A stretch of 64,000 nt of DNA, taken from the NCBI RefSeq assembly GCF_034653275.1, contig NZ_JAYEES010000003.1, positions 1,798,001-1,862,000 on the forward strand, in the 5' to 3' direction. The number at the start of each line of letters is the position of its first letter. The stretch's first letter is position 1. The DNA comes from Nitrospirillum sp034653275 (GTDB lineage Bacteria > Pseudomonadota > Alphaproteobacteria > Azospirillales > Azospirillaceae). A program made the translations under genes and the position numbers. Below the pieces are notes generated by a model. It was given only the letters and a program-made list of their open reading frames with translations. It made no database searches and was not told the DNA's origin. Below, piece by piece: positions 51,221-59,423 of the stretch.

Positions 51221-51230
51221 ACCGGTGTCA
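51221..51230. promoter_or_regulatory. Uronate-regulon operator F (reverse orientation)
   Basis: ACCGGTGTCA within GGTAACCGGTGTCATTTT; distal site, 420 bp before the TonB-receptor start. Confidence 0.75.
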
Positions 51231-51472
51231 TTTTAGGAACAACGGCGATGGCCAAACAGGCCCAAAGACGCCGACATAATGGGAGGGTGTGGGAATGCCA
51301 TCACGCAGAGGCATGGGCTGGGGCGCCGTCGGTGGCTGCCGCGCCCGATCGACTTTTCGAAACGCATCATCGGGACATCCGGGGACGCCGCAGCTGCTGG
51401 CGCGCGCTAACGCCGGCTGAAGGCCCTCGTTAACGGTCGGCCCGGAGCTGGCCGTTGCTTGCGGATTAAAAA

Positions 51473-51482
51473 TGACACCGGT
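51473..51482. promoter_or_regulatory. Uronate-regulon operator G (TGACACCGGT)
   Basis: AAAATGACACCGGTCCC context, proximal site, 168 bp before the TonB-receptor start. Confidence 0.8.
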
Positions 51483-51649
51483 CCCAATAACGGGCCGGAC
51501 GGACGGGGAGGTCGGACGGGTGGCACGACCAGGCGACAACGTCTGGTTTTTCTGGGAACACTTGGGCCGGGGGAACAACCGGCCGGTGCTTCCCCGGGCA
51601 CGCGGGCCGGCAAAGCAAAACAACAAGGTTGAACGGAGGATTACGTCAA

Positions 51650-54580
51650 ATGCTGAAGAGCGTGAGCCGGACGCGGCGCCACACACTGTCCACCCGCGTG
51701 TCTCAGGTGGCGTTGCTGCTGGCCTTGGCGGCCGGGGGAGCCGGCGCCGCCCATGCCGCCGACCAGGCGGTGGGGCAGCCTGCGGCGCCGGCGGACCAGG
51801 GTGCTACCCAGGTGGGTGCGACCCAGGCGGGCGCGCCATCCGACCAGGCCAGCCAGGCCACCGCGCCCCAGGGCGAGACGGCGGCCCCCGGCGGCGGCGA
51901 CGGGCTGGAGGAAATCATCGTCTCCGGTTTTCGCCGCAGCCTGAACGTGGCCCTGCAGGCCAAGCGTGAAAGCTCGGGCGTGGTCGACAGCATCGTGGCG
52001 GAAGACATCGCCAAGTTCCCCGACAAGAACCTGGCCGAATCCCTGCAACGCATCCCCGGCATCGCCATCACCCGTGATGCGGGCGAGGGACGCCAGATTT
52101 CCGTGCGCGGCCTGGGCCCGGCCTTCACCCGCGTGCGCATCAACGGCATGGATGCTATCGCCACCACCGGCAGCTCCGACGCCCAGGGCGGCAACAACCG
52201 CTCCCGCGCCTTCGACTTCAACGTCTTCGGCTCCGACCTGTTCAGCAACCTGACCGTCCACAAGACGCAGTCGGCGGACCAGGAGGAGGGCTCGCTGGGT
52301 GCCGGCGTGGATCTGTCCACGCCCCACCCGCTGGACTTCGGCGGCTTCAAGTTGGCCATCAATGGCAAGGCCACCTACAACGACCAGAACAAGAGCAAGG
52401 AGCCCAACGGCGCCGTGCTGGTCAGCGACACCTTCAACGACGGCAAGCTGGGCTTCCTGGTGGGCTTTTCCTATTCCAAGCGCGACACGCAGCAGCTCAG
52501 CTCAGAAACCACGCGCTGGGCGTCCAACGCCTCCAACGCCTCGGGCAGCTATAACGGCGGTGTCACGGCGCCGACCGCGCTGTCCGCGGTCAACGGTCCC
52601 AACGTCTTCATGCCGCGCATTCCGCGCTACAGCGTCTATGACTACAACCAGAGCCGCGCCGGCCTGGTGACTTCGCTGCAGTGGAAGCCGGACGAGGATA
52701 CGGAGATCAGCCTGGACGGCGTGTTCTCCGACCTGTGGGGCACCCGCTCGGAAAACGACCTGGAGGCCATCAGCTTCAGCCAGGCGCGCACCACGGTGGG
52801 CAGCATCGTCACCGGCAAGCCGGTCATGCAGATCACCTCCGGTACCCTGGACGCCAACGGCAACCTGATCGCCGGCACCTTCAACAATGTCGGCATCCGG
52901 TCGGAGGCGCGCTACGACGTGCTCAGCACGCAGTTCGGCCAGGAAACCCTGAACATCAAGCACAGCTTCTCCCCCAGCTTCCGCATGAACGCGCTGGGCG
53001 GCTACTCCGTCTCCGCCTTCAACAACCCGGTGCAGACGACCATCACCCTGGATCGCACCGGCAGCAACGGCTACTCCTACGACTATCGCGCCAACAGCCG
53101 CCTGCCGGTGCTGTCCTACGGTTTCGACGTCACCGACCCGGCGAACTGGAAGCTGGTGAACGGCCTGTCCAACATCCGCCTGCGGCCCAACGGCACCCAG
53201 AACACCTACGGCAACGGCGACCTGGACTTCGAATACGACATCAGCAACGAGCTGACGCTGAAGGCCGGTTTCCAGTTCAAGGACTTCACCTTCTCCACCT
53301 ACAACAAGACCCGCGCCTCGGAAATCGCCGTTCCCACCCTGCCGGCCGGCGTGAGCCTGGCCAGCCTGACCAAGATCGGCGGCGGCGTGGGCGGCTTCGC
53401 CCCGGCGGGCACGCCCGGCAACTGGCTGGTGGCCGACATCGACGCCTTCGCCAACGCGCTGAACATCTACAGCAAGACCGGCACCTTCTCCGTCAGCCAG
53501 ACGGGCACCGGCTCCCTGGGCAGCAATTACGCGGTGGAAGAAAAGGACTACGGCGGCTACGCCCAGGCCAATTTCAAGACCGACCGACTGGGTCTGCCCA
53601 TCCGCGGCGACATCGGCGTGCGCTTCGTCACCACCGACCAGAACTCCTCCGGCTATCAGGCGGTGGGCAGCACGCCCACGTGGGTGACCGTGGGCACCGA
53701 CTATCATGATGTGTTGCCGTCGATGAACCTGGTGGGCGAGGTCACGGACGACTTCCTGATCCGGGCGGCTTTGGCCAAGGTCATGGTGCGCAACGACCTC
53801 AGCGGCCTGAACCCCGGCGGCAGCGTCAACGTGGCCGGCACCAACCGCACGGTGACCTCGGGCAACCCCTACCTGAAGCCCATCCGCGCCAACACCGCCG
53901 ACCTGTCCTTCGAATACTACTACCAGCCGGGCGCCCTGATCTCGCTGGGCCTGTTCTACAAGGACATCAACAGCTACGTGCAGACCTTGAGCGAGAACAA
54001 GGTCTACAACACCTCAGGCCTGCCGCTCAGCCTGCTGAACGGCACGGGCCTGACCGGCAGCGAGGTGTTCACCTTCAGCACGCCGGTGAACACGAAAGGC
54101 GGCGACCTGAAGGGCCTGGAGGTGAACTTCCAGCAGCCGTTCAGCTTCCTGCCGGACTTCTGGAGCAATTTCGGCATCCTGCTGAACTACACCTACGTGC
54201 AAAGCCGCATCAATTACCTGCTGGCGGCGACCTCGACCACCACCACCCTGGCCGACCTGGTTGGCCTGTCCAAGAACGCCTACAACGGCACGCTCTATTA
54301 CGACGACAAGGTGTTCAGCGCCCGCATCTCCGCCGCCTACCGCAGCGGTTACCTGACCCAGGTGCCGGGTCGCAACGGCAACGACGTGGAAGGCACCAAC
54401 TCCACCATGAACGTGGACTTCGCCTCCTCCTATGCCGTCAATGAGCGCCTGACCTTCATGTTCAATGCCATCAACCTGACGAACGAGTGCAACGACCAGT
54501 ACGTCGGCACGGTCAACCGGCTGAACTACTACAACTGCACCGGCCGCATCTATGAGGCCGGCTTCTCGTTCAAATACTAA
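51650..54580 (+). CDS. TonB-dependent receptor of the Xanthomonas/Caulobacter sugar-uptake type
   Basis: 976 residues from ATG 51650 behind CGGAGGA. Signal peptide ends near AHA-AD, followed by an unusual Gln/Ala/Pro-rich spacer (about residues 45-85) before the TonB-box-like EEIIVSGFRRSLNVALQAKR. The plug has IVAEDIAKFPDKNLAESLQR, ISVRGLGPAFTRVRINGMD and FDFNVFGSDLFSNLTVHKTQ, the TIGR01782-type signature. The barrel ends YEAGFSFKY. These receptors import plant oligosaccharides. Two operator copies upstream place it in the uronate regulon, so oligogalacturonide uptake is the likely role. Confidence 0.92.
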   Translation: MLKSVSRTRRHTLSTRVSQVALLLALAAGGAGAAHAADQAVGQPAAPADQGATQVGATQAGAPSDQASQATAPQGETAAPGGGDGLEEIIVSGFRRSLNVALQAKRESSGVVDSIVAEDIAKFPDKNLAESLQRIPGIAITRDAGEGRQISVRGLGPAFTRVRINGMDAIATTGSSDAQGGNNRSRAFDFNVFGSDLFSNLTVHKTQSADQEEGSLGAGVDLSTPHPLDFGGFKLAINGKATYNDQNKSKEPNGAVLVSDTFNDGKLGFLVGFSYSKRDTQQLSSETTRWASNASNASGSYNGGVTAPTALSAVNGPNVFMPRIPRYSVYDYNQSRAGLVTSLQWKPDEDTEISLDGVFSDLWGTRSENDLEAISFSQARTTVGSIVTGKPVMQITSGTLDANGNLIAGTFNNVGIRSEARYDVLSTQFGQETLNIKHSFSPSFRMNALGGYSVSAFNNPVQTTITLDRTGSNGYSYDYRANSRLPVLSYGFDVTDPANWKLVNGLSNIRLRPNGTQNTYGNGDLDFEYDISNELTLKAGFQFKDFTFSTYNKTRASEIAVPTLPAGVSLASLTKIGGGVGGFAPAGTPGNWLVADIDAFANALNIYSKTGTFSVSQTGTGSLGSNYAVEEKDYGGYAQANFKTDRLGLPIRGDIGVRFVTTDQNSSGYQAVGSTPTWVTVGTDYHDVLPSMNLVGEVTDDFLIRAALAKVMVRNDLSGLNPGGSVNVAGTNRTVTSGNPYLKPIRANTADLSFEYYYQPGALISLGLFYKDINSYVQTLSENKVYNTSGLPLSLLNGTGLTGSEVFTFSTPVNTKGGDLKGLEVNFQQPFSFLPDFWSNFGILLNYTYVQSRINYLLAATSTTTTLADLVGLSKNAYNGTLYYDDKVFSARISAAYRSGYLTQVPGRNGNDVEGTNSTMNVDFASSYAVNERLTFMFNAINLTNECNDQYVGTVNRLNYYNCTGRIYEAGFSFKY

Positions 54581-54594
54581 GCGCGTTTTAAAAG

Positions 54595-54622
54595 CCGGGG
54601 CGCGGGTGAGGCGGCGCCCCGG
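54595..54622. terminator. Stem-loop after the TonB-receptor gene
   Basis: CCGGGGCGC (54595-54603) pairs with GCGCCCCGG (54614-54622) around a 10-base loop, 14 bp after the receptor stop. It is preceded by TTTTAAAA but has no T run after it. Confidence 0.6.
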
Positions 54623-54774
54623 TTCAGTCCACCAGCCTCGTGAGACCTTCATTTGTGCTCCATCTCCCTGACGCGCGCCGGCACCCGTTCGGCGCGCGTT
54701 TTCTTTTCAGTGAAAGCGCTGGTGGTTGTGAGGCGGCGTCGGGCATGGTTCACTGCCTGAACGGTAGGCGGCGA

Positions 54775-55206
54775 ATGGGGCAGGGAATGCGGCGTGCGCG
54801 ATGGCGGACCTTCGTGGGGGCCCTTCTGCTGATGGCGGCTGGCCCCGCCCTGGCGCAATCCCAACCCGCGGCATCCCAGCCGCAGATCACCCTGACGCCC
54901 GTGGTGCCCAAGGCCGACGCACCATCGTCACCGGCGCAAAAGCCGCCCGAGTCCTCCACGCCGGAATACATCATCCAGGCGCCGCACTTCGTCCTGCCCG
55001 ACCCGCTGGACCAGGAACAGTTCCTGCGGGAAGAGGCGGAGAAATGGCGCTTCAATAATCTGGAAACGTATCTGAACGCCGATAAGGAAGACAAATATCT
55101 ACGCCTGCCGGAGATGAACACCGGCACGACGCTGGACCAGCGTTACCTGGGTACCCTGCTGCACCCGTGCAAGATCAACAAGGACCACGACCTGACCTGC
55201 CGTTGA
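54775..55206 (+). CDS. Small exported protein of unknown function
   Basis: 143 residues from ATG 54775, or 139 from ATG 54787; both lie behind G-rich sites. Signal peptide (MRRARWRTFVGALLLMAAGP, cleavage near ALA-Q), then a Gln/Pro/Ala-rich linker (about residues 30-65). The conserved-looking domain has TPEYIIQAPHFVLPDPLDQE, EAEKWRFNNLETYLNADKED and ends with two Cys (HPCKINKDHDLTCR). Not recognised. Convergent with the nitronate monooxygenase gene, 3 bp apart. Confidence 0.7.
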   Translation: MGQGMRRARWRTFVGALLLMAAGPALAQSQPAASQPQITLTPVVPKADAPSSPAQKPPESSTPEYIIQAPHFVLPDPLDQEQFLREEAEKWRFNNLETYLNADKEDKYLRLPEMNTGTTLDQRYLGTLLHPCKINKDHDLTCR

Positions 55207-55209
55207 GCC

Positions 55210-56301
55210 TCACCGGCGGCTGATCTGGTGGGCGCCCAGGCGGGCCAGCGCCTCCGCCGCCAGCGTCCGCGTCAGCTCACCGGCGGGCAGGGCGCGGCCC
55301 AGGCGCGCCGCCTGGCCGGCCCACTGGTTGGTGAAATCGCCGGAACCGGCCGCCTCCGCCTTGGCGCGCAAGGGGGCGAGGGCGCCGCCGGCGGTAGGAA
55401 AAGCGGTGGGCGCGTCGGACAGGGGGCCGACCTCGCGCATCAGGCGGTTGACGATGCCGCGCGCGGGGCGGCCGGTGAACAGGTTGGTCAGCGCCGTGCC
55501 GTCATCCGTGGCGCTCTCCAGCGCCTGGCGGTGCACCTCGGGGATCTTGATCTCCGGACAGAACAGGTAGGCGGTGCCGATCTGCACGGCGGAGGCGCCC
55601 AGGGCCAAGGCGGCCACGATGCCGCGCGCGTCGGCGATGCCGCCGGTGGCGATGACGGGGACCGAGACGGCGTCCGCCACCTGCGGCACCAGGGCGAAGG
55701 TGCCGACTTGCGTCGCCATGTCGTCCGAGAGGAAGTTGCCGCGGTGGCCGCCCGCTTCCAGCCCCATGGCGATGACGGCGTCGACGCCGTGATGCTCCAG
55801 CCAGCGCGCCTCCGCCACCGTGGTGGCCGAGGCGATGACCTTGGCGCCGGTGGCCTTCACCCGCTCCACCAGCAGCTTGCCCGGCAGGCCGAAATGGAAG
55901 CTGACCACCGCCGGCCTCACCTCCTCGATCAGGGCGCAGAAATCGGCGTCGAAGGGGGTGCGGCCGCCGACCGGGGGCGTATCGGCAGGATCGAGACCCA
56001 GCTCGACATAGTAAGACGCCAGCCGGGCGCGCCACGCCATCAGGCGGGCCGGATCCGGCACCGGCGGGGTGTGGCAGAAGAAGTTGAGGTTGAAGGGCCT
56101 GCTGGTGCCTTGCCGCACCTCGGCCACCGCGGACCGCAAGCCATCCAGGGTGTATTGGGCGCCGGGCAGGGCGCCCAGCCCACCCGCCGCGCTGACCGCC
56201 ACCGCCATGGCCGGCGTGCTGGCGTTGGCCATGGGCGCCTGCAGGATGGGGTGGTCGATGCCAAACAGGTCCAGGATGCGGCGGTCGGGCCAGGCGGTCA
56301 T
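55210..56301 (-). CDS. Nitronate monooxygenase (FMN-dependent, NPD/2-nitropropane dioxygenase family)
   Basis: 363 residues from ATG 56301. TIM-barrel FMN enzyme: ILDLFGIDHPILQAPMANAS at the start, AVSAAGGLGALPGAQYTLDG, NLNFFCHTPP, FHFGLPGKLLVERVKATGAK, AVIAMGLEAGGHRGNF (catalytic His in GGHRG), VPVIATGGIADARGIVAALA and LGASAVQIGTAYLFCPE. It oxidises alkyl nitronates such as propionate 3-nitronate, a plant toxin, to carbonyls and nitrite using O2. Stands alone. Confidence 0.92.
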   Translation of the reverse strand: MTAWPDRRILDLFGIDHPILQAPMANASTPAMAVAVSAAGGLGALPGAQYTLDGLRSAVAEVRQGTSRPFNLNFFCHTPPVPDPARLMAWRARLASYYVELGLDPADTPPVGGRTPFDADFCALIEEVRPAVVSFHFGLPGKLLVERVKATGAKVIASATTVAEARWLEHHGVDAVIAMGLEAGGHRGNFLSDDMATQVGTFALVPQVADAVSVPVIATGGIADARGIVAALALGASAVQIGTAYLFCPEIKIPEVHRQALESATDDGTALTNLFTGRPARGIVNRLMREVGPLSDAPTAFPTAGGALAPLRAKAEAAGSGDFTNQWAGQAARLGRALPAGELTRTLAAEALARLGAHQISRR

Positions 56302-56482
56302 GGGGCACGCTCCCTCAGTCGGTGGCGACATGCCCCGGATGTGGGGATGTCGCCGCCAGCTTGCCATGGATGACGGGACCGCTGGCGGCGAAATCGGTGG
56401 AATATCCTCAAGACAATGGCGCGAATCCCCGGCGGACTTCGTCTCACCCGGTGCGGCTCAGCAGCGCATGGTCCAGCACCCC

Positions 56483-56695
56483 CTAGTAATGCGGCGGCGG
56501 CTTTTCATCCTGGGGGGAGGGACGCCAGCCACCCTCCGCCTCTTGCAGGCGGGCCAGCAGCCGGCGCACGCGGGCGGTCAGCATGTCGATCATCTGGCCC
56601 TGGTCCGCCACCACCTGCGACAGTTCCTCCGCCATGCGTTCATGGTGGGTGATGCGCATCTCCAGGTCGATAAGGCGCTGTTCGACGGAATCCAT
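56483..56695 (-). CDS. slyX: SlyX family protein
   Basis: 70 residues: a single coiled-coil (VEQRLIDLEMRITHHERMAE, then LSQVVADQGQMIDMLTARVR) and the characteristic short Pro-rich end finishing PPPHY. SlyX homologues are small cytoplasmic proteins of unknown role, in enterobacteria near slyD. Length and C-terminus fit the family exactly. Confidence 0.92.
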   Translation of the reverse strand: MDSVEQRLIDLEMRITHHERMAEELSQVVADQGQMIDMLTARVRRLLARLQEAEGGWRPSPQDEKPPPHY

Positions 56696-56784
56696 GGGGG
56701 CGGTCCTGAGGGGGATGATGGCGCCTCTATAGCACCCCGGGCCCGGGACCCCGCCTGATTATTTTCCTCGCGCCGATGAACCCA

Positions 56785-57363
56785 TCAGGCGGCCTGCGGT
56801 TCGCCGGCGGCCGTCGCGCCGGCCCCCGAATGGGGGCGCTGCTCTGGGTGTTCCTGCCGCACGCACCGCCGCCAGGCCGCTGGTGTCACCCCCATGGTCT
56901 GCCGGAACAGCCGGGTCAGGTGCGCCTGGTCGGCCAGTCCGCAGGTCAGTGCGATGTGGGAGAGCGGCTCCGCCGTGGTCGTCATCAAGTGCTTGGCCTG
57001 TTCCATGCGCTGATGGATGACATACTGGGTGAAGGGCACGCCGAAGGTGATGCGGAAGGCGCGCGAGAAATAACTGGTGCTGAGGCGGACCAGCACCGCC
57101 ACGTCACGGATGCGGATGGGCGCCGCCAAATGGTCATGGATGTACGTCTCGACCCGGCGCACCTGCCAAGGCACAAGGCCGCCCGTAAGCGGCGGCGCAT
57201 CGACCGCCAGGTCGCGCAGCATATCCGCCGCCCGCTGCAGGCAAGTGGCCGCGGCGCCGCTGTCATTGTCCAAGAGGGCCAACGCGCTGCGCAGCAAGGT
57301 GGTAATCTCATCCCGGCGCCGCGCGCAAGCGGCGGCAGCGGGCCCCGGTATGACGGTCAGCAT
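56785..57363 (-). CDS. AraC family transcriptional regulator
   Basis: 192 residues from ATG 57363 (MLTVIPGP) behind GGGGAT; starts at 57402 or further upstream cannot be excluded. The C-terminal half has both AraC HTH motifs: IRIRDVAVLVRLSTSYFSRA with FRITFGVPFTQYVIHQRMEQ, and PLSHIALTCGLADQAHLTRL with FRQTMGVTPAAWRR. The N-terminal 80 residues are short and helical, with no cupin, so an effector domain is not obvious. Target genes unknown; the neighbours are unrelated. Confidence 0.85.
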   Translation of the reverse strand: MLTVIPGPAAAACARRRDEITTLLRSALALLDNDSGAAATCLQRAADMLRDLAVDAPPLTGGLVPWQVRRVETYIHDHLAAPIRIRDVAVLVRLSTSYFSRAFRITFGVPFTQYVIHQRMEQAKHLMTTTAEPLSHIALTCGLADQAHLTRLFRQTMGVTPAAWRRCVRQEHPEQRPHSGAGATAAGEPQAA

Positions 57364-57648
57364 GATTTCATCCCCGGATTGATCCCGGGACATTGTCGGC
57401 ATCTTCGCCAGCCGCTGTCGAATAAATGAGTGCAAATTGCTGCAAGCCGGCGGCCAGCCGAACGCCATGGCACGACGCCTATGGCCGTGCGCGGTTCAGA
57501 TAATTATTTCCATAATCTTCCTTATCGGTTTTTCGTATGTAGGCGCAAAGTTAAAATGTCAGACTTGTGCAAAGTAGAACTGCCAGTCTTCCGGTTGGGT
57601 GTGTCCGACGTGGGAGGCCGCGGTGGAATGGCGACGAACGGATAAGCC
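57364..57648. other. Gene-free region upstream of the AraC gene
   Basis: About 285 bp with an AT-rich section near 57495-57565 (AGATAATTATTTCCATAATC) that probably holds the AraC-gene promoter. No gene is supported. Confidence 0.5.
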
Positions 57649-57680
57649 AAGGGCGCCGGCTGCAAGACCGGCGCCCTTCT
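57649..57680. terminator. Intrinsic terminator
   Basis: AAGGGCGCCGG and CCGGCGCCCTT form a strong stem around CTGCAAGA, followed by CTTC; 26 bp beyond the end of the minus-strand small stress-type gene, so it can act bidirectionally. Confidence 0.75.
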
Positions 57681-57705
57681 TCACTGACCAGGCTGGCTGA
57701 CACCG

Positions 57706-57942
57706 TCAGTGTTTGCCGCCGCCCTTGGACGCGTTGGGGCGCAGCAGCTTGTCTTCTTCCCGGGCGTGGGCTTTGCCACGCGCCTCAGCCCGTTCCAGGT
57801 CGCAGCCCTCCGGACCATCGACGGCGTCGGCCGCGTCGCGGGCTTTTTCCGCCACCTGGCCCGTCGCCACGAAGTCACGGGCGTGCTTGTCATAGGCGCG
57901 GGCCGCGGTGCGGTTGCCCTCGCCTTCATTGCGGTTGGCCAT
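57706..57942 (-). CDS. Small hydrophilic stress-type protein
   Basis: 78 residues from ATG 57942, behind AGGAAGGA. Strongly charged and Ala-rich, without hydrophobic segments: NRTAARAYDKHARDFVATGQ, VAEKARDAADAVDGPEG, ERAEARGKAHAREEDKLL. Similar small proteins accompany general-stress genes in Rhizobiales and Rhodospirillales; no named function. It neighbours another small protein and a DUF3309 gene, suggesting a stress-induced set. Confidence 0.7.
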   Translation of the reverse strand: MANRNEGEGNRTAARAYDKHARDFVATGQVAEKARDAADAVDGPEGCDLERAEARGKAHAREEDKLLRPNASKGGGKH

Positions 57943-58001
57943 GGGATGATCCTTCCTAAACGACGCTTGCTTCAATGACACCGGCCTTGATGACGCGAGT
58001 G

Positions 58002-58292
58002 TCAGCCTACCTTGGCGGGTCCCGACGGTGCGGATACGTCGCCCAGCGCCACCAGGGCCGACTTGACCTCGGACAGCTGGTGGGCCGTCGTCGGTGGCAG
58101 GTCGGTGGTCATGTTCTCCTCGCTCGCCACCATCAGCAGCTGCAGGTCATGTTCCCAATGGCGCAGCAGCAGGATCTTTTCCGCCCGGTCCAGGCGGTCG
58201 GTGACGACCAGGTCGTGCGGCGTTTCGAAATAACGGGACACGTCGCCCAGCAGGGTGTCGATATCCGGAAGGGCCTCATGTACGGCCGTCAT
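58002..58292 (-). CDS. Small conserved-looking protein of unknown function
   Basis: 96 residues from ATG 58292 with GAAGGAGA before it. Mostly helical: DIDTLLGDVSRYFETPHDLV, LDRAEKILLLRHWEHDLQLL, VASEENMT. No signal or membrane segment. I recall similar small proteins next to stress genes in related bacteria, but cannot name a family. Same strand and spacing as the flanking small genes. Confidence 0.7.
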   Translation of the reverse strand: MTAVHEALPDIDTLLGDVSRYFETPHDLVVTDRLDRAEKILLLRHWEHDLQLLMVASEENMTTDLPPTTAHQLSEVKSALVALGDVSAPSGPAKVG

Positions 58293-58334
58293 GATCCGTC
58301 TCCTTCTAGGCCGTTAAGGGATGGCTCCGGCCGG

Positions 58335-58490
58335 CTACACCCTGCCGGTCAAGACGAGCACCAGGACGACGATGAGCACGATGCTCAACAGGCCGCTGGG
58401 GCCATAGCCCCAGCCGCGGCTGTAGGGCCAACTGGGGATGGCCCCCAGCAGCAACAGGACCAGGACGACGAGCAGGATGGTGCCGAGCAT
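58335..58490 (-). CDS. DUF3309 small membrane protein
   Basis: 51 residues from ATG 58490, eight bases after GGAGGA. Two hydrophobic segments flank the signature GAIPSWPYSRGWGYGPSG: MLGTILLVVLVLLLL before and LLSIVLIVVLVLVLTG after. This is the full DUF3309 pattern, widespread in Alpha- and Betaproteobacteria and often stress-inducible, with no known function. Inner-membrane hairpin predicted. Confidence 0.9.
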   Translation of the reverse strand: MLGTILLVVLVLLLLGAIPSWPYSRGWGYGPSGLLSIVLIVVLVLVLTGRV

Positions 58491-58844
58491 GGGGTGATCC
58501 TCCGTTGGGGACGGACTGTTTGTGCCCTTTTTGCCGTGGGCAGTCCGTCAGGCGGCGATAGGGGGTGCCGAGGCTTGATGGTTCGCCAAGGCTTCCAGGG
58601 AAAGCGCTGGCAGGGAAAGCGCCGGACGCGGCGTGGCGGGCCATGCGCCCTCCCCGGCCCCGCTCCCGACCGGTTCGGCGGGCACGGTTCGCTCGGCCGA
58701 GCCCAGGCGGACGGGGGCGTGTCGCTGGGCCGTCAGCCATTGCGCGGACATCCGTTTCCACTGGTTGGCGTCCCGTGACCAAGGTTTCCTGTCAGGCACT
58801 TCACCTAAATCCTTATGCCAAGTGATTGATGTCGCTTCGTCACG
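58491..58844. other. Stretch between DUF3309 and the sigma-factor gene
   Basis: A minus-strand frame at 58548-58799 (83 codons from GTG, or a shorter form from an internal ATG at MSAQWLTAQRHAPVRL) is open but Pro/Ala-rich with a repeated ALSLPALSLEALA; it could be a small gene but has no recognisable family and a poor start. Otherwise nothing is seen. The repeat of AGGGAAAGCGC near 58597 and 58613 is noted. Confidence 0.3.
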
Positions 58845-59423
58845 TCAGTGGCTGCTGACCGGATGGCTGGCATCCCAGGCGCTGGAGGTGGCCATGCCGG
58901 TGGGCGCGCCGAGGCCGGTGTCGCCCGGGTCCATGCCCATGATGTCGGCCAGCCGGGCCCGGCCACGGTTCACGCGGCTTTTGATGGTGCCCAGGGCGCA
59001 GCCGCAAATCTCGGCCGCCTCCTCGTAGCTGGCGCCGGCGCCCCCCACCAGGACCAGCGCCTCGCGCTGTTCCACGGGCAGCTTCATCAGCGCCGCCTTC
59101 AGTTCGCGGCCGGCGATGCCCCATTCCTGCGCCGGGCTGATGGTCAGCCGCGCGGTATGGATACCGTCCGGGTCGCCCACCTCGCGCTGCTGGTGCTTGG
59201 CGACGGAGTAGTAGCGGTTGCGCAGGATGGTGAAGAGCCAGGCACGCAAATTGGTGCCTGGTGTGAACTGGCTCGCATGGGACCAGGCGCGGACGATGGC
59301 ATCCTGCACCAAGTCGTCGGTGTCGGCGGCGTTGTTGGTCAGCGACCGGGCGAAGGCCCGCATGGCCGGGATCAGCTTGACCAAGTCGTCACGAAAGGTG
59401 GGCGATGTCTCAGCGGATGGCAT
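58845..59423 (-). CDS. ECF RNA polymerase sigma factor, EcfG-like (general stress)
   Basis: 192 residues. Sigma region 2: LIPAMRAFARSLTNNAADTD, DLVQDAIVRAWSHASQFTPG, NLRAWLFTILRNRYYSVAKH. Region 4: ALMKLPVEQREALVLVGGAG, SYEEAAEICGCALGTIKSRV NRGR-type helix. The FTPGTNLRAWLFTILRN motif is characteristic of the EcfG/ECF15 group, which directs the alphaproteobacterial general stress response under NepR and PhyR. No phyR is in the window. A NepR-like small gene lies 452 bp away on the other strand. Confidence 0.85.
   Translation of the reverse strand: MPSAETSPTFRDDLVKLIPAMRAFARSLTNNAADTDDLVQDAIVRAWSHASQFTPGTNLRAWLFTILRNRYYSVAKHQQREVGDPDGIHTARLTISPAQEWGIAGRELKAALMKLPVEQREALVLVGGAGASYEEAAEICGCALGTIKSRVNRGRARLADIMGMDPGDTGLGAPTGMATSSAWDASHPVSSH

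Larger units (their letters stand above)
51120..51649. promoter_or_regulatory. 530-bp leader of the uronate TonB receptor
   Basis: No credible gene. It contains operators F and G, 252 bp apart, and a moderately AT-rich patch next to G (GCGGATTAAAAATGACACC). The size and two sites fit a strongly repressed promoter with DNA looping. Confidence 0.6.

Noticed and set aside
51228..51686. Minus-strand frame in the leader of the uronate TonB receptor
   Set aside because: It covers both operators, lacks a ribosome site and any recognisable motif; the region reads better as regulatory DNA.
51753..52670. Arg/Pro/Ser-rich alternative frames inside the uronate TonB receptor
   Set aside because: These are shadow frames of a coding region with strong family signatures.
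57976..57985. TGACACCGGC resembling the uronate operator
   Set aside because: It has one mismatch in the core, lacks the TTTCC-type right flank and lies before a small stress-type gene without sugar context.
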